64,000 nt of DNA from an uncultured Bacillota bacterium (GTDB lineage: Bacteria > Bacillota > Clostridia > Oscillospirales > Oscillospiraceae). This document shows, one piece after another, positions 24,136-32,332 of this stretch (its first letter is position 1; every line of letters starts with the position of its first letter). Made by a program: the position numbers and the translations under genes. The notes under the pieces are model-generated. The model searched no databases and was not told the DNA's origin. It saw nothing but the letters and a program-made list of their open reading frames with translations. The stretch lies in contig CANSDP010000001.1 in the NCBI GenBank assembly GCA_947645675.1, forward strand, positions 298,053-362,052, in the 5' to 3' direction.

Positions 24136-24213
24136 TGTGCAGGGGTGGCCTGCGGCCGTCCACACACCCCCACACCGTATCGCAAACGGGCGGTCACAGG
24201 CCGCCCCTACAAA
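24136..24213. repeat. REP-like palindromic repeat, copy 2 (two half units)
   Basis: Two divergent versions of the element seen at 14594-14620: TGCAGGGGTGGCCTGCGGCCGTCC at the left, and at the right GGGCGGTCACAGGCCGCCCC, which is the reverse orientation of the same core. They fill most of the 107-base gap between the fusion gene and the flavodiiron gene. Confidence 0.55.
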
Positions 24214-24237
24214 GAACAATAAAGGAGGAAACCCTAT

Positions 24238-25455
24238 ATGTATAATTACCGAAAGGTCACCGACGACCTGTACTGGGTAGGCGCGGACGAGCACCGCCTG
24301 GCCCTGTTTGAGAACATCCATCCCCTGTACCACGGCGTCAGCTACAACGCCTACGTCCTGCTGGACGAAAAGACCGTCCTCTTCGACACCGCCGACTGGG
24401 CGGTGGGCCGGCAGTTCATCGCCAACGTGAAAGCCGTCCTGGATGGCCGTCCCCTGGACTACCTGGTCATCAACCACGTGGAGCCCGACCATGCCGCCTC
24501 CATCGAGGAGATTCTCCTGCGCTGGCCCAAGGTAAAGATCATCACCACCCCCAAGGCGGTGACCCTGCTCAACCAGTTCGGCTTCGGCCTGGACCCCAGC
24601 GCCATTGAGGAGGTGGCCGAGGGAGACACCAAGTGCTTCGGCAAGCACACCGTGGCCTTTGTCTATGCCCCCATGGTCCACTGGCCCGAGGCGATGGTCA
24701 CCTTCGACACCACCAACGGCGTCCTCTTCTCCGCCGACGCCTTCGGCTCCTTCCGCTCCCTGGACGGCAAGCTCTTTGCCGACGAGTTCGACTTTGATCG
24801 GGAGTGGATTGACGACGCCCGCCGGTACTACACCAACATCGTGGGCAAGTACGGCCCCCAGGTGGTGGCCCTGCTGAACAAAGCCGCCTCCATCGTGGGC
24901 CTGGACAACATTAAGTACCTGTGTCCCCTCCACGGTCCGGTGTGGCGCAAGGACCTGGGCTATATCATTGACAAGTACACCCACTGGGCCACCTATGAGC
25001 CGGAGGAAAAGGGCGTGATGATCGTCTACGCCTCCATGTACGGCAACACCGAGGCCGCCGCCGAGGTGCTGGCCGCCAAGCTCACCGCCCGGGGAATCAC
25101 CAACACCCGGCTGTATGACGTGTCCTCCACCCACGTCAGCTACCTCATCTCCGACCTGTTTAAGTACAGCCACCTGGTGCTGGCCTCCGTCACCTACAAC
25201 CTGGGCATCTTCCCGCCCATGCACAACTTCCTCATGGACATGAAGGCCCTGAACCTGCAAAAGCGCACTGTGGCCATCATGGGCAGCGGCTCCTGGGCCC
25301 CCCGCTCCGGCGCGCTGATGAAGGAAGAAATTGAGAGCCTGAAGAACATGACCGTCCTGGATGAGGAGATGACCGTTACCTCTTCCCTGAAGGCGGACAA
25401 CGAGTCTGAGATCGACGCCCTGGCCGACGCCATCGCCGCCAGCCTCAAGAAATAA
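24238..25455 (+). CDS. fprA: Flavodiiron protein (FprA family A-type flavoprotein)
   Basis: 405 residues. An N-terminal metallo-beta-lactamase-type diiron domain covers about 1-250, with the ligand motif HVEPDH (His80, Glu82, Asp84, His85) and later iron-ligand segments YAPMVHWPE, FSADAFGSF and CPLHGPVW. A C-terminal flavodoxin domain (about 257-405) has the FMN loop YASMYGNTEAA. It reduces O2 to water or NO to N2O using electrons from rubredoxin. The preceding gene carries a rubredoxin domain, making it a likely donor. AAAGGAGG precedes the ATG. A GC-rich terminator follows. Confidence 0.96.
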   Translation: MYNYRKVTDDLYWVGADEHRLALFENIHPLYHGVSYNAYVLLDEKTVLFDTADWAVGRQFIANVKAVLDGRPLDYLVINHVEPDHAASIEEILLRWPKVKIITTPKAVTLLNQFGFGLDPSAIEEVAEGDTKCFGKHTVAFVYAPMVHWPEAMVTFDTTNGVLFSADAFGSFRSLDGKLFADEFDFDREWIDDARRYYTNIVGKYGPQVVALLNKAASIVGLDNIKYLCPLHGPVWRKDLGYIIDKYTHWATYEPEEKGVMIVYASMYGNTEAAAEVLAAKLTARGITNTRLYDVSSTHVSYLISDLFKYSHLVLASVTYNLGIFPPMHNFLMDMKALNLQKRTVAIMGSGSWAPRSGALMKEEIESLKNMTVLDEEMTVTSSLKADNESEIDALADAIAASLKK

Positions 25456-25462
25456 AAGCCGC

Positions 25463-25491
25463 AGCCGGACCGGCTCCGCGCCGGTCCGGCT
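25463..25491 (+). terminator. Terminator after the flavodiiron gene
   Basis: AGCCGGACCGGC/GCCGGTCCGGCT stem with a TCCGC loop, followed by CTTCTG. The next 150 bases to the convergent methyltransferase are AT-rich and show no convincing gene. Confidence 0.7.
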
Positions 25492-25644
25492 CTTCTGTCG
25501 CTATCTTTGATAATAAAGATGAAGAAAATCGAAAAGAAAAAATTTTTGTCCAGATGCAACGGCGGCGGCAAGAAATCTGTCTGGTTATATATAGGGCAGT
25601 AAATAGATGTCAGATACAATACCAAACCGCCGGTCAGAATGCCG

Positions 25645-26289
25645 TCACGCCTGAAAAAACGCGGGCCGCTCCATGATAAGTCCTGGCCTGCCCTGGCGGA
25701 CGGCCTCCACCAGGATAAGGGCGGGGGGATGCTCCGGCCCGTGGGAGACTGTTTTCAGCCGCTTGGGCTCCAGTCCGTGGGCCCGGAGGGCGGACAGCAC
25801 GTCCACAAGCCGCTCCGGCCTGTGGCACAGGGCAAAGCGGCCCCTGTTTCGAACAAGCCGCCCGGCGGCGGCGCACAGCTCCTCCAGGGTACACAGCTCC
25901 TCGCTCCGGGCGGGGCCGGCGCTTTTGCCGCTGCCTACGGGAAAATAGGGCGGATTGGCCGCGATCAGGTCGAAGCTTCCGGCGGGGAGGGGGGCGGTCC
26001 GCAGGTCGCACTGGAGAATTTCCCCTGTCAGGCCGTTGGCCGCCAGGTTGTCCCGGGCGGTCCGGGCGGACAGCGGGTCGATCTCCACCCCGGTGAGGGA
26101 CAGCCCAGCCTCCCGCCGGGCCAGCAGCAGAAGCAGGGCCCCGCTCCCCGTCCCCAGGTCGCACACCCGCCACCCCGGGCGGAGAGCAGCGAAATTCCCC
26201 AGGAAAAGGGCGTCGCTCCCCAGAGGGAACACCCCCTCGGGCCAGGACAGGGTATAGGATCCCAGCTGTTCCCGTCTCACATTGGTCAA
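25645..26289 (-). CDS. NPPY-type N6-adenine methyltransferase, TrmN6/YfiC-like
   Basis: About 214 residues. The Rossmann SAM site is VCDLGTGSGALLLLLA and the catalytic tetrad is NPPY in IAANPPYFPVG, typical of enzymes that methylate adenine N6. The start region SWPEGVFPLGSDALFLGNFA resembles TrmN6 (tRNA1Val A37) homologues, usually 230-250 residues, so this one is a little short. A TTG at 26287-26289 with AGGTGA five bases before is chosen; a GTG three codons upstream is an alternative. Target is inferred from family only. Confidence 0.85.
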   Translation of the reverse strand: MTNVRREQLGSYTLSWPEGVFPLGSDALFLGNFAALRPGWRVCDLGTGSGALLLLLARREAGLSLTGVEIDPLSARTARDNLAANGLTGEILQCDLRTAPLPAGSFDLIAANPPYFPVGSGKSAGPARSEELCTLEELCAAAGRLVRNRGRFALCHRPERLVDVLSALRAHGLEPKRLKTVSHGPEHPPALILVEAVRQGRPGLIMERPAFFQA

Positions 26290-26390
26290 ATTTGTCACCT
26301 GCCCCTAAAATTTGTCAGAATTAGGATACCATAAAATTATAAATTATGCTATAATAATCGAAGCCTGTTTTTAGAGAGGAGCTGGAGCCA

Positions 26391-27221
26391 TTGGCTGGGA
26401 CCCTGTATCTTGTCCCCACCCCCATTGGCAATCTGGGGGACATCTCCCGGCGGATGGCGGACACCTTGAGCCTTGCGGACTTTGTAGCCGCTGAGGACAC
26501 CAGGGTGTCTGTCAAGCTGCTCAATCACCTGGGGCTGAAAAAGCCCATGGTGACCTATCACCGCCACAACACGGACAGCGGGGGCCGGGCGGTGATCGAC
26601 CGCCTCCTGGCCGGTGAGAGCTGCGCCCTGGTCACCGACGCGGGCACCCCAGCCATCTCCGACCCCGGGGAGGAGCTGGTGGCCCAGTGCGCCGCCCTGT
26701 CCATTCCGGTGTGCCCCATCCCCGGACCCTGCGCCCTGGTTAGCGCCCTGGCCGTCTCCGGCCAGCCCACCGGGCGCTTCACCTTCGAGGGCTTTTTGGC
26801 CATGAACAAGAAAAACCGCCGGGTCCGCCTGGACTCCCTCCGGGGGGAGGAGCGGACCATGATCTTCTATGAGGCCCCCCACAAGCTGACAGCCACCCTT
26901 CAGGACCTGGCTGAGGCCTTTGGGCCGGACCGGCCGGTCTCCCTGTGCCGGGAGCTGACCAAGCTCCATGAGGAGGTCCGCCGCACCACCCTGGGGGAGG
27001 CCGCCGCCTGGTATCAGGAAAACGCCCCCAAGGGGGAGTTTGTCCTGGTGGTTCGGGGCGCGGAGCCCGTCCAGGCCCAGGAGGCCGCTCTGGAGGACGG
27101 ACTCGAGATGGTGGATAGGCTCCGTGAGGAGGGCCTGTCCCTCCGGGACGCGGTGAAGCGGTCCGCCAGGGAGCTGGGATTGGCGAGAAATCAGCTGTAT
27201 GATTTGGCGGTAGGGAAATAG
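26391..27221 (+). CDS. rsmI: 16S rRNA (cytidine(1402)-2'-O)-methyltransferase
   Basis: 276 residues, usual length. Tetrapyrrole-methylase fold with LVPTPIGNLGDIS at the start, then EDTRVS, DAGTPAISDPG (SAM loop) and PGPCALVSALAVSG. It methylates the 2'-OH of C1402 in the ribosomal P site. The start codon is TTG with GAGAGGAG upstream, supported by the family start. A TATAAT (26350-26355) lies about 36 bases upstream. Confidence 0.96.
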   Translation: MAGTLYLVPTPIGNLGDISRRMADTLSLADFVAAEDTRVSVKLLNHLGLKKPMVTYHRHNTDSGGRAVIDRLLAGESCALVTDAGTPAISDPGEELVAQCAALSIPVCPIPGPCALVSALAVSGQPTGRFTFEGFLAMNKKNRRVRLDSLRGEERTMIFYEAPHKLTATLQDLAEAFGPDRPVSLCRELTKLHEEVRRTTLGEAAAWYQENAPKGEFVLVVRGAEPVQAQEAALEDGLEMVDRLREEGLSLRDAVKRSARELGLARNQLYDLAVGK

Positions 27222-27223
27222 GC

Positions 27224-27246
27224 CGGATGCGGGCTGCCGGCCCTAC
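27224..27246. repeat. Degraded REP-like element, copy 3
   Basis: GGCCGGATGCGGGCTGCCGGCC followed by CTACAAG resembles the right half and CTACAAAG flank of the element at 24188-24213. It lies directly after rsmI. Confidence 0.35.
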
Positions 27247-27329
27247 AAGAGAAAATCCATAAAACCTGCACCTATCCGTTAAAAAATGGATAGAATAGAA
27301 AGAAACCCATGAAAACGAGGTGCTGTTCC

Positions 27330-28697
27330 ATGGAGCATAAAATTGAGGATTATATCCGGCCGGGGGCGAGGGCCCATCTGGTGGGCGTCGGCGGTGTGTC
27401 GATGGCCCCGCTGGCCGAGGTTTTAAATGGCCGGGGGATGGCGGTCACCGGCTCGGATATGAAGGAGAGCGGGACGGTGGACCACCTGCGGTCCCTGGGC
27501 ATTCAGGTGACGATCGGGCATCTGCCCCGGAGCGTGGAGGGGGCGGACTGCGTCATCCGCACCGCCGCCGTCCACAACGACAACCCGGAGATCGCCGCCG
27601 CCCTGAAGGCCGGCATTCCCGTCTTTGAGCGGGCCCAGGCCTGGGGGGCCATTATGCGGCACTACAAAAATGCTTTGTGCGTGGCGGGTACCCATGGCAA
27701 GACCACCACGACCTCCATGTGTACCCATATCCTCATGGCGGCGGGCCGGGACCCCTCGGTGATGCTGGGGGGCACCCTCCCCATTCTGGGGGCGGGCCAC
27801 CGGGTGGGACGGGGAGATACCATCATCGCCGAGTCCTGCGAATACTGCAACTCCTTCCTGTCCTTCGCCCCCACGGTGGCGGTGATCCTCAACGTGGAGG
27901 AGGACCACCTGGACTTCTTCAAGGATCTGGAGGATATCAAGGCCTCTTTCCGAAAATTCGCGCAGCTGGTGCCCTCCACTGGCAGTGTCATTGTCAACGC
28001 GGACAACGCCGGAGCCCGGTCCGCGGCCCATGGCATGGACGCCTTTACCTTTGGCCTGGAGGAGATGGCGGAGTGCACCGCCGGCAGCCTCACCTGGGAG
28101 CGGGGGCTGCCCACCTTTGACATCGTGGTCCATGGGGAGAAGTACGCCCATGTGTCCCTTCAGGTAGGAGGTATCCACAATGTATCCAACGCCCTGGCGG
28201 CCGCCTCCGCGGCCTATGTGCTGGGGGTGCCCGGGGAGGCTGTGGAACGGGGACTGGACACCTTCACTGGGGCCGGACGCCGCTTTGAGAAAAAGGGCGT
28301 GTACAACGGGGCCGACGTCTATGACGACTACGCCCACCATCCCGACGAGCTGCGGGCTCTGCTCACCATGGCGGGGACCCTGGGCTATCAGCGGGTGGTG
28401 TGCGCCTTTCAGCCCCACACCTACACCCGCACCGCCGCCCTCTTTGACGGCTTTGTGGACGCCCTGAAGCTGGCCGGGCTGACCGTGCTGGCCCCCATCT
28501 ACGCCGCCCGGGAGACCGACACCCTGGGCATGTCCTCCCAGAGGCTGGCCCGGGAAATTCCCGGGGCGGTGTGCCTGGACAGCCTGGAGGAGACGGGGCG
28601 GTATCTGGCAAAAATCGCCCGGCCCGGCGACCTGATTCTCACGGTGGGCGCGGGGGACATCTATCTGGCCGGGGAGGCCATGCTGAAGAAGGAATAA
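27330..28697 (+). CDS. murC: UDP-N-acetylmuramate-L-alanine ligase
   Basis: 455 residues, normal MurC length. Rossmann start AHLVGVGGVSMAPLAEVL, ATP loop AGTHGKTTTTSM, central ESCEYCNSFL, the Mur ligase segment NVEEDHLDFF and C-terminal DDYAHHPDE. It joins L-alanine to UDP-MurNAc in the cytoplasm, the first peptide step of peptidoglycan synthesis. The ATG at 27330 follows GAGGTG by 8 bases and is chosen over one 7 codons upstream that lacks a good site. Confidence 0.95.
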   Translation: MEHKIEDYIRPGARAHLVGVGGVSMAPLAEVLNGRGMAVTGSDMKESGTVDHLRSLGIQVTIGHLPRSVEGADCVIRTAAVHNDNPEIAAALKAGIPVFERAQAWGAIMRHYKNALCVAGTHGKTTTTSMCTHILMAAGRDPSVMLGGTLPILGAGHRVGRGDTIIAESCEYCNSFLSFAPTVAVILNVEEDHLDFFKDLEDIKASFRKFAQLVPSTGSVIVNADNAGARSAAHGMDAFTFGLEEMAECTAGSLTWERGLPTFDIVVHGEKYAHVSLQVGGIHNVSNALAAASAAYVLGVPGEAVERGLDTFTGAGRRFEKKGVYNGADVYDDYAHHPDELRALLTMAGTLGYQRVVCAFQPHTYTRTAALFDGFVDALKLAGLTVLAPIYAARETDTLGMSSQRLAREIPGAVCLDSLEETGRYLAKIARPGDLILTVGAGDIYLAGEAMLKKE

Positions 28698-28720
28698 CCT
28701 TTGCGAACCCTTTTTCGATA

Positions 28721-28749
28721 TTTACAAGGGTCACCCGGGATGCTAAAAT
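28721..28749 (+). promoter_or_regulatory. Promoter of the diguanylate cyclase gene
   Basis: TTTACA (28721-28726), 17-base spacer, TAAAAT (28744-28749), about 38 bases before the start codon. Confidence 0.6.
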
Positions 28750-28787
28750 AAAAGCACCGGCTGACGCTGAGACAGGGAGGGTGAGAC

Positions 28788-30590
28788 ATGGTCCAAAAGA
28801 AAAAACGGAATACCGCATGGCGGGCTGTGCTCTTTACGGTTTGCGGCGGTGTTTTGCTGCTGGTCCTGCTTCTGATGCTCATACTGCGTTACCACGCGAT
28901 GGAGGTCGAGCTGGACCGGATGCTGACGGAGAGTCTGACGGCCCACACGACGGAGGCGGGAGAGGGTGCGGGCTATCTGCTTCACTACGCGGAGACCGCT
29001 TTAAAAAATGCCGGCCTTCTGATTCAAGAGGACACCCGCTCCCCGGACAAGAGTTGGGTCGTACCCATGGTAGAGACGTTTAACCTGGTAGATAACCGGA
29101 TGGACCTGAGTTATCTGGACCGGGAAGATATGTCCGCCTCCGACTGGGGCGGCCAGGACCCGGAGCTGCTGAACCGGGTCCTGAACGGAGAAGCTGTGGT
29201 CAGCGGGACCTTAGGCGGACCTCGGATAGAGGATACCTATATCCTCGCGGCCCGACCGGTAATTTGGGAGAATGAGACGGTTGGAGCGCTGCTGGCCAAG
29301 GTAGAGGCCGGTACCCTCCTCCACCAGGGAACTCACTCCACCTTCTTCCACAGCGTCAACAGCGTGGTCGCCTCGGAAGACGGCCAGGTGGTCTATGGAA
29401 GCAGCCCGGACATCACCGGGATCAGTCTGGTGGCGCTGGGGGCGGAAAACGGGATCACGGAACAACAGGCCGGGGCCCTCACCGCCGCCTACCAGGAGGC
29501 CGAGACGGGCGCTTTCCGCTATGAGCCGGCGGGCGGGCGGTTCTACGTCGCCTGGGCTCCGGTGGGCTATCACGGCTGGCGGGTGGTGCAGTTCTCCCAG
29601 TCCCCCAGCGTGAAGATCGACCACAGCGCCACCCTTCAGACCACCATTATGCTGATCAGCCTGGCGGTGTGCGTCATCCTGGCCGTTCTGGCCTGGCGGC
29701 AGCGCAGCCGTCTGGCGGAGGAAAAGCTGCGGTACAACAAGCTGGCCCAGTTCCGGGATACCCTCCTCTTTGAATACAGCGTGAAGGACGACAGCCTGGA
29801 ATTTACATCCAACGCAATGGAATCCCTGGACGTGGAGAGTTTGCGCCTGACGGCCGTCACCAACCGGTCCAGCAGCTTTACCGTGTTCCACCCCGACGAC
29901 CTGGAGCACATTCAGCACATACTCCGCTCCGCCAGCCAGATGTCTGAGGGTCAGATCGAGCACGACCGGATCCGGCTGAAAAAGCGGAATGGGGAATACA
30001 GCTGGTATCGGAGCCAGTATAAGGCGATTTATGGGCCGGATGGCCGCGTGGAGCAGGTTATTGGAACGCTGACTGACATCAGCGCCCAGATTGTCCGGGA
30101 GATTGAGCTGCGCAAGCAGGCCCAGCTCGACCCGCTCACCGGCCTGTATAACCGGGCGGGCGTCAAGCTGATTAACGCCCGGCTGGAGCAGATCTCCCGG
30201 GGCGTGCTGTTCATGATGGACCTGGACGACTTTAAGTCGGTGAACGACAACTATGGTCACGCCGCCGGAGACCAGCTGCTCACAGCCATTGCCGGAATCC
30301 TGATGGAGACCTTCCGGGCTGACGACATTGTGGCCCGGGTGGGCGGCGACGAGTTTGTTGCCTTTCTGTCCGGCTCAGACAGCCGGAGGCTGTCCGAGCA
30401 GAAGGGCCAGGAGCTCCTGGAGCGGGTGCGGGGCCTGCGGCTGGAGGGGATGGATATCCGGGCCAGTGTCAGCATCGGCGCCGCGGGCGCGCCAAGCTAT
30501 GGAAGTACTTATGAGGAGTTGAGCGCCGTGGCGGACGAGGCCCTCTATGAGGTCAAAAACAGAGGCAAGGGCGGATTCTGCCTGAAGTAA
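28788..30590 (+). CDS. Membrane sensor diguanylate cyclase (Cache-like, PAS-like and GGDEF domains)
   Basis: 600 residues. Transmembrane helix 1 is at about 12-33, an extracellular Cache-like sensor at about 35-280, and transmembrane helix 2 at about 284-303. A PAS-like domain (about 320-445) ends in GTLTDIS. GGDEF (about 450-600) begins DPLTGLYNRAG, has MDLDDFKSVNDNYGH, and the intact active-site motif VARVGGDEFVAFL. It should make cyclic di-GMP from two GTP in response to an external ligand. An RxxD inhibitory site is not evident. In a motile organism it probably governs flagella versus attachment. GGGAGGGTGAGAC precedes the ATG. Confidence 0.94.
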   Translation: MVQKKKRNTAWRAVLFTVCGGVLLLVLLLMLILRYHAMEVELDRMLTESLTAHTTEAGEGAGYLLHYAETALKNAGLLIQEDTRSPDKSWVVPMVETFNLVDNRMDLSYLDREDMSASDWGGQDPELLNRVLNGEAVVSGTLGGPRIEDTYILAARPVIWENETVGALLAKVEAGTLLHQGTHSTFFHSVNSVVASEDGQVVYGSSPDITGISLVALGAENGITEQQAGALTAAYQEAETGAFRYEPAGGRFYVAWAPVGYHGWRVVQFSQSPSVKIDHSATLQTTIMLISLAVCVILAVLAWRQRSRLAEEKLRYNKLAQFRDTLLFEYSVKDDSLEFTSNAMESLDVESLRLTAVTNRSSSFTVFHPDDLEHIQHILRSASQMSEGQIEHDRIRLKKRNGEYSWYRSQYKAIYGPDGRVEQVIGTLTDISAQIVREIELRKQAQLDPLTGLYNRAGVKLINARLEQISRGVLFMMDLDDFKSVNDNYGHAAGDQLLTAIAGILMETFRADDIVARVGGDEFVAFLSGSDSRRLSEQKGQELLERVRGLRLEGMDIRASVSIGAAGAPSYGSTYEELSAVADEALYEVKNRGKGGFCLK

Positions 30591-30603
30591 CTCAAAAATG
30601 ATA

Positions 30604-30630
30604 ACGGCGCGGCCAGCGGGGCCGCGCCGT
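30604..30630 (+). terminator. Terminator of the diguanylate cyclase gene
   Basis: ACGGCGCGGCC/GGCCGCGCCGT stem followed by TTTCGTT. Confidence 0.8.
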
Positions 30631-30643
30631 TTCGTTAAAAGGC

Positions 30644-30681
30644 CCCGAGCGCCGCCCTCCATACGGAGGGCGGCGCTCGGG
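30644..30681 (-). terminator. Terminator of the lyase-BCCT operon
   Basis: A perfect 17-base stem starting CCCGAGCGCCGCCCTCC around ATAC, followed on the minus strand by GCCTTTTAA. It is back to back with the preceding terminator. Confidence 0.8.
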
Positions 30682-30701
30682 TTGGAAAGGGGAAGAGAGG
30701 A

Positions 30702-32264
30702 TTATTCTTCGCGCTTGTAGGTCTCGGAGTATTTGCCCAGCAGCTTGAAGCAGCTGATGGCCATTGCCACCACCACGAAGAGCAGAGGGAAAGCGCAGGT
30801 GATGGCCAGGAGCTTGGTGGCGTTGATGCCGGAGGTGTTGCCGGTGATGCCGGCCACCAGGATGTTGACGAAGGCCAGGGCGGCCATCACGATGCCCCAG
30901 AAGATTTTGATCTTGGCGGGGGGCTCCTCGGAGGCCACGTCCTCACCCTCCAGGGTGATGGAGGCCACGGTGGTGGTCATGGACTCGCAGAGGGTGACCA
31001 CCGAGAGGAAGGCGGTAATCATAAAGACCACGGACAGGATGGTGCTGAAGGGCAGGTTCTTGAAGAAAGCGAAGACGGCGGCCTCGGTGCCCAGGTTCGT
31101 CATGGACTCATGAATGCCTGCGCCGCCCGCCTCCATGTAGATGGCGGCGGAGCCAAAGATGGCGAACCACAGCATACCGAAAGCGCCGGGCAGGACGAAG
31201 TTGAACAGGGAGAACTCCCGCAGGGTGCGGCCCTGGGCGATCTTGGCCAGGAACATGCCGGTGAGAGGGGTGTAGGCGATCATGAAGGACCAGTAGTTGA
31301 TGGTCCACCAGGTGGGCCACATGGAGGTCTGGGCCCCGTCGGTCATGACGCCCATGTAGGTGTTCTGAACCACCCAGTTCTGGGCGAAGAAGCCCATGGA
31401 CTCGGTGCCCATGGCAAGGATCTCCTTGGTCTGGGCGCAGAAGAAGACGTAGATCAGCAGGAGCATATAGATCTTCGCGTTCTTGTCCGACAGCCAGCGC
31501 ACGCCGTTGCCGATGCCGCTGACGCTGCCGATGATGAAGGTAATCACAATGGCCACGGTGATGAAGAACCAGTGCTTGGGGGTGGGGGTGAAGCCGGCCA
31601 GCATACCCATGCCGGAGCCCAGCTGCATGGAGGCCACGCCCAGGCTGGCGGACACGCCGCCGGCGATGCCGAATACGCACAGCAGGTCCACCAGGTTGCC
31701 AGCGCCGCCGTTGATGCGGTCGCCGATCAGGGGATAGAGGCCGGAGGAGACGTTATAGGGCTTGCCCAGGTTGTACACGCACACGCCGATGACGATGCCG
31801 ATGGCGCAGTAGTAGGCGTAGAGGGGGAGGCCCCAGTGCATATAGCAGGTGCTCAGGGCGTACAGGGCGGACATACGGCTGCCGCCCCCCTCCACCAGAC
31901 CGGGGATTCCGTCGATGTAGTGGGTGATGGGCTCGGCGATGCCCCAGAAGACGATGCCGGTGGCGATGCCGCTGCACAGGGAGATGGCGAACCAGTTCCA
32001 CTTGCTCATGGTGGGCTTGGCCTTGGGCCCGCCGATGCGGATATTGCCCACCTTCTTGGAGAACAGCACCCACACGCAGATGACGATCAGCACGATGGTA
32101 ATGATCTGATACAGCCAGCCGAACCAGCCGGCGGCGAAGCCCACCACCGCGTTCTCCACCGCAGCGAAGGCCTCTGGGACGACGATACCCAGGATGGTTA
32201 CCAGGACGTAAATGGCGCACAGGGGAATAAAGACGCTCTTTCTGATTTGGAAGCCTTTTTTCAT
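30702..32264 (-). CDS. BCCT family betaine/carnitine/choline-type transporter
   Basis: 520 residues with about twelve membrane helices. The BCCT signature is clear: SGIATGIVFWGIAEP, AMYALS-like SALYALSTCYMHWG, and the conserved TWWTINYWSFMIAYTPLTG region followed by AKIAQGRTLREF. BCCT proteins import quaternary ammonium compounds (betaine, carnitine, choline, ergothioneine-like betaines) with Na+ or H+, or by exchange. The C-terminus is short, unlike osmosensing members. The lyase gene lies 68 bases upstream on the same strand, so the substrate is probably the lyase's substrate. AAAGGAGAG precedes the ATG. Confidence 0.94.
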   Translation of the reverse strand: MKKGFQIRKSVFIPLCAIYVLVTILGIVVPEAFAAVENAVVGFAAGWFGWLYQIITIVLIVICVWVLFSKKVGNIRIGGPKAKPTMSKWNWFAISLCSGIATGIVFWGIAEPITHYIDGIPGLVEGGGSRMSALYALSTCYMHWGLPLYAYYCAIGIVIGVCVYNLGKPYNVSSGLYPLIGDRINGGAGNLVDLLCVFGIAGGVSASLGVASMQLGSGMGMLAGFTPTPKHWFFITVAIVITFIIGSVSGIGNGVRWLSDKNAKIYMLLLIYVFFCAQTKEILAMGTESMGFFAQNWVVQNTYMGVMTDGAQTSMWPTWWTINYWSFMIAYTPLTGMFLAKIAQGRTLREFSLFNFVLPGAFGMLWFAIFGSAAIYMEAGGAGIHESMTNLGTEAAVFAFFKNLPFSTILSVVFMITAFLSVVTLCESMTTTVASITLEGEDVASEEPPAKIKIFWGIVMAALAFVNILVAGITGNTSGINATKLLAITCAFPLLFVVVAMAISCFKLLGKYSETYKREE

Positions 32265-32332
32265 GGTATCTCTCCTTTACGTTTGTTCGTTCAGCAGTTT
32301 AGCACACCGGCGTTTAAACTTCGTTGAACGCC

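Noticed and set aside
22190..24175. A 661-codon minus-strand frame opposite the acyl-CoA dehydrogenase fusion
   Set aside because: Antisense shadow with repetitive Gly/Leu/Asp/His composition; the plus-strand gene has clear motifs.
25519..25602. 27-codon Lys-rich frame after the flavodiiron gene
   Set aside because: Weak ribosome binding site, AT-rich run of AAA codons and downstream of a terminator; most likely chance.
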